Shown: positions 58,745 through 64,000 of the stretch, in pieces | How positions within the stretch are numbered: the first letter of the stretch is position 1 | Layout of the letters: the number at the start of each line of letters is the position of its first letter | Origin: Pseudozyma flocculosa PF-1 | Lineage: Eukaryota > Basidiomycota > Ustilaginomycetes > Ustilaginales > Ustilaginaceae | Assembly (NCBI RefSeq): GCF_000417875.1 | Contig: NW_006920880.1 | Location: forward strand, 378,260-442,259 | DNA length: 64,000 nt | Direction of reading: 5' to 3' | Notes under the pieces: model-generated | The model's database searches: none | What the model was told of the DNA's origin: nothing | What the model saw: only the letters and a program-made list of their open reading frames with translations | Program-made: the position numbers and the translations under genes

Positions 58745-59482
58745 TCAGAAATTCTTGCAGCCCGTCGTGTCCTGCCTGACGTCGCAGGTGTCGGGGAGGA
58801 TGCCGAGGAAAGTGCGCTTCTTGACGTCTTTTCCGTGTGGCGCGGTGATGGATGGTGGATAGGGACAGAGGCAAGACGGGGTCAACGTCTGAGTGCGCTG
58901 CTCGCCATGCACTGGGCCTCCTGTGCACCTCCCTTCGACGCCTCTCGAATGCTCGCCAGCGCGAATTTCTCGACGACACGTACCGATGATGCCGAGATCG
59001 TTCCTCTTGACCTCGTCCTCGATGGCTCTTACGATGATCTGAACATCCGCAAACGTCATCGCGTTCCTCTTCGCGGCGGCGGCAAGGTCGGGCGGAGTCC
59101 AGCCCTTCTTGTCGATGAGGACAAAGCAGCCGAATCCGTCCGCAGAGGTGGCTCGAGACCACGTCGCGCAGCGACTGCCACCTTGGGAGCAGTCCTGCGC
59201 CTTGACGAACGTGTGCCTGTCCTGCTCCTTCGAGTAGCGCGGGTACATTGCGGAACCGCCCGGCTTGTAGGCGAACGTCCAGTCCCTGACGCCCGGAGAG
59301 TCGAGGCAGAGGTTGACCGAAGGACTGCGCGTGTCGGCCTCAAAGGCATTGTCGAGCTCGACGAAGAGGTAGTTGTCTTTGCCAGCGAGCTTGATGACCG
59401 TACCCACTTTCTCGCTCGGAGACGCCCGAGCAATGATGCCCACCAGGGCGGTCAGCAGGAGCAACGAGGCGGAGGGCTTCAT
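58745..59482 (-). CDS. Candidate secreted effector 5 (largest member)
   Basis: Exon 1 is 59482-58984; the probable last exon is 58827-58745, giving 193 residues. The donor is GTACGT; the only frame-keeping acceptor near the conserved exon is a weak GAAAAG, so the junction is tentative. Signal peptide MKPSASLLLLTALVGIIARA. Mature protein: GKDNYLFVELDNAF, VNLCLDSPG, DWTFAYKPGG, then DCSQGGSRC (C-x6-C), GFGCFV, and the helix FADVQIIVRAIEDEV. Exon 2 gives KKRTFLGILPDTCDVRQDTTGC, adding an extra cysteine pair. Without splicing the frame also stays open to the same stop, so an intron-retained form is possible. Predicted extracellular; function unknown. Confidence 0.75.
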   Translation of the reverse strand: MKPSASLLLLTALVGIIARASPSEKVGTVIKLAGKDNYLFVELDNAFEADTRSPSVNLCLDSPGVRDWTFAYKPGGSAMYPRYSKEQDRHTFVKAQDCSQGGSRCATWSRATSADGFGCFVLIDKKGWTPPDLAAAAKRNAMTFADVQIIVRAIEDEVKRNDLGIIGTCRREIRAGEHSRGVEGRCTGGPVHGEQRTQTLTPSCLCPYPPSITAPHGKDVKKRTFLGILPDTCDVRQDTTGCKNF

Positions 59483-60189
59483 GACCGAATGGGGCAGCGC
59501 GTTTGAAGGATCTGTTTCGTCGATTTGGCAGGTCTGAATGGGAGGGGATGGATGAGACAACGAATGAGAAAGCCAGCATCGCGCAGAAGGTGGGTCACTC
59601 TTATCGGTCGCACGCCGCACACCGATACTTGCTCGGATCTTCTGAAGGTAGGGGTGTGTGTCTCTAGGGGAGACGACGGGGCTCGGCTGCCTCTCCGGCA
59701 AGGTTTGCTGGCCAGGAGCGTCGGATGGCGAGCCACCCTGGTCTTCGGGAGATGAAGTGGGGCGCTGACAGCCCTCGAATGCCCTGGTGGCCAGTGCGTT
59801 CATGCCAAGCCTGTCGCAATGACAGAGGTGCGAGCGATGGCCCCACACCAGGGTAACGGGAGCAGAACCGGCCGAGGCTGTGCAGCATATCGGCGAGCAG
59901 CTCGACGTCGGGGACCACGATGCCCGCGGCGGGCCAGACGACGACCCAGCAATGTTTGTTGGCGAGACAGGCACTGTGTGATAGATGAAATGAGGTGGGA
60001 ACAAGGGCGGGGACGAAGCGGTCTTGGTATGTATAGTACATGGAACGGAGGGCGGGTCTAAGTGGGCCACGACGGCAGCAGATGGATACAGATGAAGTGA
60101 TACCGAAGCGAAGCTGGAGAAGAGGGAGCGACGTAAGGACGGAGCGAGATGCAATGCGGGGTCGGGCGGGCGACGAGGTCGGACGCCGC
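59483..60189. other. Spacer between effector 5 and the PLP-rhodanese gene
   Basis: No gene supported. The frame of effector 5 is open upstream of its ATG, but that translation is not protein-like. GGTATGTATAGTACATGG lies near 60026-60043. Confidence 0.5.
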
Positions 60190-62788
60190 TCAGGGCGATC
60201 CGAGGACGAGGGGGCAGCCGTTGTCCTTGAGCGCCTTGAACCCGCCCTCGACGCTAAAGGCCTTGACGCCGGCCTTTCGGAGGACGCTGCAGGCGAGCTT
60301 GGCCGTCTCGCCGTCGTAGTCGACGACCAGGGCCTCGCGGCCGTTGGTGCGGAGGCAGGCGATGACCTCCTCGATGGGCAGCTTGGCGAGCTCGGCGACG
60401 CCGTTCTGCGGGCACCGGTGCTCGACGTCCTTGGCGTTGGTGATGAAGCGTGCGTTGAGCTCGGTCCACTGCGTGGCGAGCAGCGCGGCGTCGTCGTAGG
60501 GGCTCGGGTCGTCCTCGCGCAGGCTCGAGAGGGGCACGTGGCAGGAGCGGTCGAGGTGCTCTGCGGCAAAGTCCTTGCGGCTTCGCAGGTCGAGGATGGC
60601 GGGACGGAGCAGGCCGGGCGACAGGGGTCCGGCGCCGCCGAGCGACGACGAGGGCGACGAGGGCATCGACGAGGGCGAAGGCAGGTCGGCGGCGCTGGCG
60701 TCGGCGCCGAGCGGGAAGCGCGGGTAGACGAGCATCGTCATGGCGGCGGAAAAGTCGAGGATCCAGGTCGACGAGTAGCTGTACTGGTCCACCTTGAAGA
60801 GGTGCTCGTTGACAATCGGGCGGAACGAGGCCGGGTCGCACTTGTCAAAGTACTCGTCGACGTACTGGAACGGCAGGTCGCAGCAGAGGAAGGCGCACTC
60901 GATGGGCTTGCCGTCATTCTGCTGGCGGAGCGTGTGGAGCGTGCCGTCGCGCTTCTTGCGCTCCAGCACCTGGTAGAGGCCCTGCAGCGAGAAGCCGGAG
61001 CTGGGCCCGCTGACGATGCCCCACCGGCACATCTCCATCGAGAGGGTGTACGACGTCTTGCTGGTCACGTCCTCGACCGAGTCGACGACGTCCTTCCACT
61101 CAAAGTCGACGGGCTCGAGGAGCTCCTTTGGCCGCGGGCCGGGCACCTTGTCGCCGGGCGCCACGCAGACGCCAATGACGTGCATGTCGGGCCGCGACGA
61201 CTTGAGGCACTTGCCCGTGCCCGTGATGGTGCCGCCGGTGCCCATGCCGGCGGCAAAGACGTTGATCTCCGGCAGCTGCTCGAGGATCTGCTTGCCCGTC
61301 CAGCGCTCGTGGGCGGCCGGGTTGGCAAAGTTCTCGTACTGGTTCGGGTTGTAGACTCCGTCCTCGGCGCCGTCGCGGGCGGCCTTTGCGATGCCGCCCT
61401 TGGGATCCTGCGGCGGGCTCTGCGAGGGCCCGCCAAAGAGGGCGAGCTCGAGGCCAAAGAAGCGCATCAACTTGGACTTTGTGGGGCTGACCTTGTTGCT
61501 CATGTAGGCGCGCACCTTGGCCACGCCGTGCTGGCGCGCGATCATGGCCATCGAGGTGACCGTCGAGCCGGACGACGACTCGACGACGGTGTGGAAGCGC
61601 TGCTCGTCGCCCGGCCGGCCGTCGAGCGACAGCACGCCGCCAGATTCGAGCAGGCTCAGCGCTGGCGAGCAGCGGCGAGCGGCGGTGCAGAGAGGCGGGC
61701 AGGCAGGTAGAGGATGGAGAGGCAGGGGTCAGCAAGGGTCCTCTCTTCGGCCGGCCGGCCAAATAGATAAGCAAGATAGCAAGCGAGCCGGGCCAGGTCA
61801 ACGAAGGGCAGGGGCCGGAGAGGTCGCCAGCCAGGCAGGCCAGGTGAGGCCAGGAGATGGCCCGCGGCCCGGACGACGATGGCGTGCTCTGCAAGTCGAA
61901 ATTCGAAATCTGCAAAAATCACGCCATCGCCCGGGCAGGGCTGGATCGGGCCGCTCGAGCAATCGCCCGATGGCCAAGACGAGCGACGAGCGCGGGCTCC
62001 GAGGGGCTCCAGAGGTCGTAGAGCCCGCGGCGACCACCAGCACGCGATATCAACGCCCCATCTCGTACCATGCCGGCGTCATCCCCCGGGCCCGCCCTCG
62101 CCGCCGGGCGCCCCTGGCCCGCCTGCCCTTCCGTTCCTGGAAAACGGGCGAGCACGAGCGACAGCTACGAGATGCAGGCGCCGCAATCTTATCTCTCCGA
62201 CAGCTAGACGCCGCGAGATCCTCGTCGGTTGCCTGCAGATCCCTGGTCCGGCCGTCTTCTCGAAGGAGATAAGATGTGTGCGTTCCGGGAACCCGGTCGG
62301 CCTTGCTTCTTCCTGTTTCGTCCTCCACCTTTGCCTGCCTCTCTTCCCACCACCATTCCATCGTCTCCCTCGTCCCGTCCGCTTGCCAGGATATCGCGCC
62401 TCGCCCGGACGGACGCTCTCGACCACAGCCGCCAACGTCGTTGACAACAGCGACAGCGACAACGGCGGCAGCGCCACAGCGGACACCGCCTGGGCCTTCG
62501 ACAACGGCGGCCTTCGGCAACCCCAAGCGCCCCCGCTGCTCTACCACGACGGGGATTCGCCCAGGACCACCCTGCTCTCGACTCACCCGGCAGGCTCTTG
62601 ACATTGGTGGCGGGCAGCGCCGTCAGCATCTTTGCGTAGACGCGGACATTGTCGTCGTAAAAGGGGTTGAGCTCCCTCGGCAGCTCGACCATGGGCAGCG
62701 GCGGGTTCTTGTCCGGGTTGAAGTAGTCGACCAGCGAGTTGGGTCCCGAGAAGACATTCTTGCGGCTGGGCTCGTACGTCGTCGGCAT
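60190..62788 (-). CDS. PLP-dependent cysteine-synthase-fold enzyme fused to a rhodanese-like domain
   Basis: Exons 62788-62587 and 61661-60190, joined by an unusually long 925-nt phase-1 intron (GTGAGT donor, CCAG acceptor); 557 residues. Exon 1 carries SLVDYFNP, MVELPRELNPFYDDNVRVYAKM and NVKSLP, whose Lys should bind pyridoxal phosphate. Exon 2 continues LSLLESGGVLS, ESSSGSTVTSMA, the glycine loop GMGTGGTITGTGK and the NPNQYENFANP motif. This is a fungal branch of the beta-family PLP enzymes related to cysteine synthase; the true substrate is unknown. Residues from about 405 to the end form a rhodanese-like domain (AILDLRSRKDFAAEHLDRS). Where catalytic rhodaneses have Cys in the loop, this protein reads VVDYDGETA, so it is probably not a sulphurtransferase. 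Confidence 0.87.
61662..62586 (-). other. 925-nt intron of the PLP-rhodanese gene
   Basis: Both ends are canonical and the frame joins SLP to ALSLLESG as in related enzymes. No internal exon or nested gene is evident. The intron is several times longer than every other intron in the window. Confidence 0.75.
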
Positions 62789-64000
62789 GGCGGGCGATGG
62801 GGGCAGGGTGGCAGGCAGCTTGGCTGTTGGACTGGGGGGCGGGTCGAGTGGCAGGGCAGGGCGGGCGTTCGTTCGTCTCGTCCCAGGGGCGTCTAAGGTG
62901 GCAGTGGTGAAGCACGATGCGGAGGAGGGTGGTGATGGCGTTGGGGTCAAGGACAAGGTCGACGAGACAGGGATAGTGAGGCAATCTAGGTGGCTTGGTG
63001 GTGGCGGCGAGGGAGTGGCTGGCTAGCTAGCTGGCTGGCCAAGAAGGGAGGGCGTGGCAGGCCCGTCGTCGAGCGATGGTGTCGGGGCATGCTGGCTTTC
63101 GGGGCCGCGGGTCGACGGGGCTTGCGCCAGCTCACCACGCTGGTGCTGCGGGGCGTCGGCGGTCAGCCGCGCGGTGGACAGGCCTCGTGCCAGGTCGTGC
63201 CAGGCCGAGGCCGAGGTAGCATATGTACAGGGCATGGCGCTAGGCCGGTTGGCCGCCACGGTGCGGTGCTGTAGCTGATCGATGCACGTCCCCATCTCCA
63301 TTTGAAGGGGAGGGAGGGGTGCAGATCCAGAGGATGCAGAGGCCCGCCCACGTTGCCAGACGAGGCCTGCCTGCCTGCCAGTCTCCCAGCGGGTCAGGTG
63401 GCAGGCAGGCAGGCATGGTGTCTGTTGTTGGCCTCTCTCCCTCGCTGCACCTAGCCTCTTCTGCTTTGGTGACCGAAAGGCCCCCCGCCCGTGCCTTGAG
63501 TCGCTCCATGATTGCCACAAACCCAACATCCCCACTGCCACAGCGCCAGTCTACCTGCCTGCCTGCTGCGGTGATCGGAAGAAAAGTTTCTCGTTAAGCA
63601 AAGCGAGCGCGCTCTTCGCCTGGGCCACTCTGTAGCGAAGGCAGGCCCAGCAGGCAGGGTACCGGTACCACCGGTTACCCTTACGAGCCACCGGTCGCGG
63701 AGCTGCAGCGATGGGCTTCCGCGCAGAGAGGCCTGGCTGGCCTGCTGGCTGGCAGCAGCACGCACCCACGGCAAAGTCGGAATTGGAAATCCACGCCCGC
63801 GCCGCAAATTTCGATCCCTGGCTTGCCTGCCTGCCCTGCCCTGCCCTGACCTGACCTGACCTGACCTGACCTGACCTGACCTGACCTGACCTGACCTGCC
63901 CGGTCACCGACGGACGGCACCGGATCGCTCCGACCTGCCAGCAGAAAGCAACGAGCGGACCCTGGGGGCCTTTGCGTGCGTGGAACCCGCCCGCCAGACG
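62789..64000. other. Right-end spacer, no gene supported
   Basis: Holds low-complexity TGCC/GGCAGG runs near 63372-63415, GGTACCGGTACCACCGGTTACC near 63658-63679 and the CTGAC tandem array near the right edge. No coding region with domain features is visible. Confidence 0.55.
63846..63895. repeat. (CTGAC)10 tandem repeat
   Basis: Ten perfect copies of the pentamer CTGAC, flanked by degenerate CTGCC copies on both sides. Read directly from the sequence. Confidence 0.95.

Noticed and set aside
62050..62604. Nested gene inside the 925-nt intron
   Set aside because: Frames on both strands are Arg/Pro-biased and overlap each other; no start context or domain.

Overview
The window is a GC-rich nuclear segment of a basidiomycete fungus, most likely a smut-type fungus (Ustilaginomycotina). 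The evidence is short GT-AG introns (mostly 65-245 nt), dense genes on both strands, long serine-, glutamine- and histidine-rich runs in regulators, and a gene set that includes a group III histidine kinase, a Ukc1/Cot1-type NDR kinase, a MATA_HMG-type factor and a homocitrate-dehydratase-type aconitase. I assembled 21 protein genes by hand-splicing. I saw no rRNA, tRNA, transposon or CRISPR array. One assembly gap of Ns (46304-46449) falls inside a gene.

Layout. 1.5-13.3 kb (+): an HMG-box transcription factor; an aconitase whose C-terminus carries what looks like mitochondrial ribosomal protein mL40; the splicing factor Cwf19. 14-26 kb: a ZIP metal transporter (+), an M13 metallopeptidase (-), an NSRP1-like splicing regulator (+), the endosomal protein Vps55 (-, five exons), and the CCR4-NOT E3 ligase Not4 (+). 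26.7-40 kb: SRP54 (-), a RAP1GDS1/SmgGDS-like armadillo protein (+), a lysine-rich multi-pass membrane protein of unknown function (+), a 67-residue orphan protein with a three-codon first exon (-), and a type I membrane protein (-). 42.4-52.2 kb (+): a HAMP-repeat histidine kinase and an NDR kinase, which are the osmotic/fungicide-response and polarity/morphogenesis kinases. 60.2-62.8 kb (-): a PLP enzyme of the cysteine-synthase fold joined to a degenerate rhodanese domain.

The most interesting region is 52.9-59.5 kb. Five small genes lie head to tail on the minus strand. Each encodes a signal peptide plus a short mature protein, and each is best modelled with one phase-1 intron near the end followed by a short last exon. 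Once spliced they share a template: an N-terminal beta-like segment, a Leu/Ile-Cys motif, Trp-x-Phe, a central cysteine pair, an acidic-Leu helix, and an Ile/Leu-Gly motif in exon 2. This is a diverged tandem family of candidate secreted effectors, and nothing in it matches a family I can name. The second notable item is the apparent aconitase-mL40 fusion, with a presequence-like element inside the linker.

Limits. All splice models are by eye. Family names for conserved genes rest on recognised motifs, not on searches. Start codons are uncertain for the HMG factor and the lysine-rich membrane protein. The final splice site is uncertain for the first and last secreted-protein genes.
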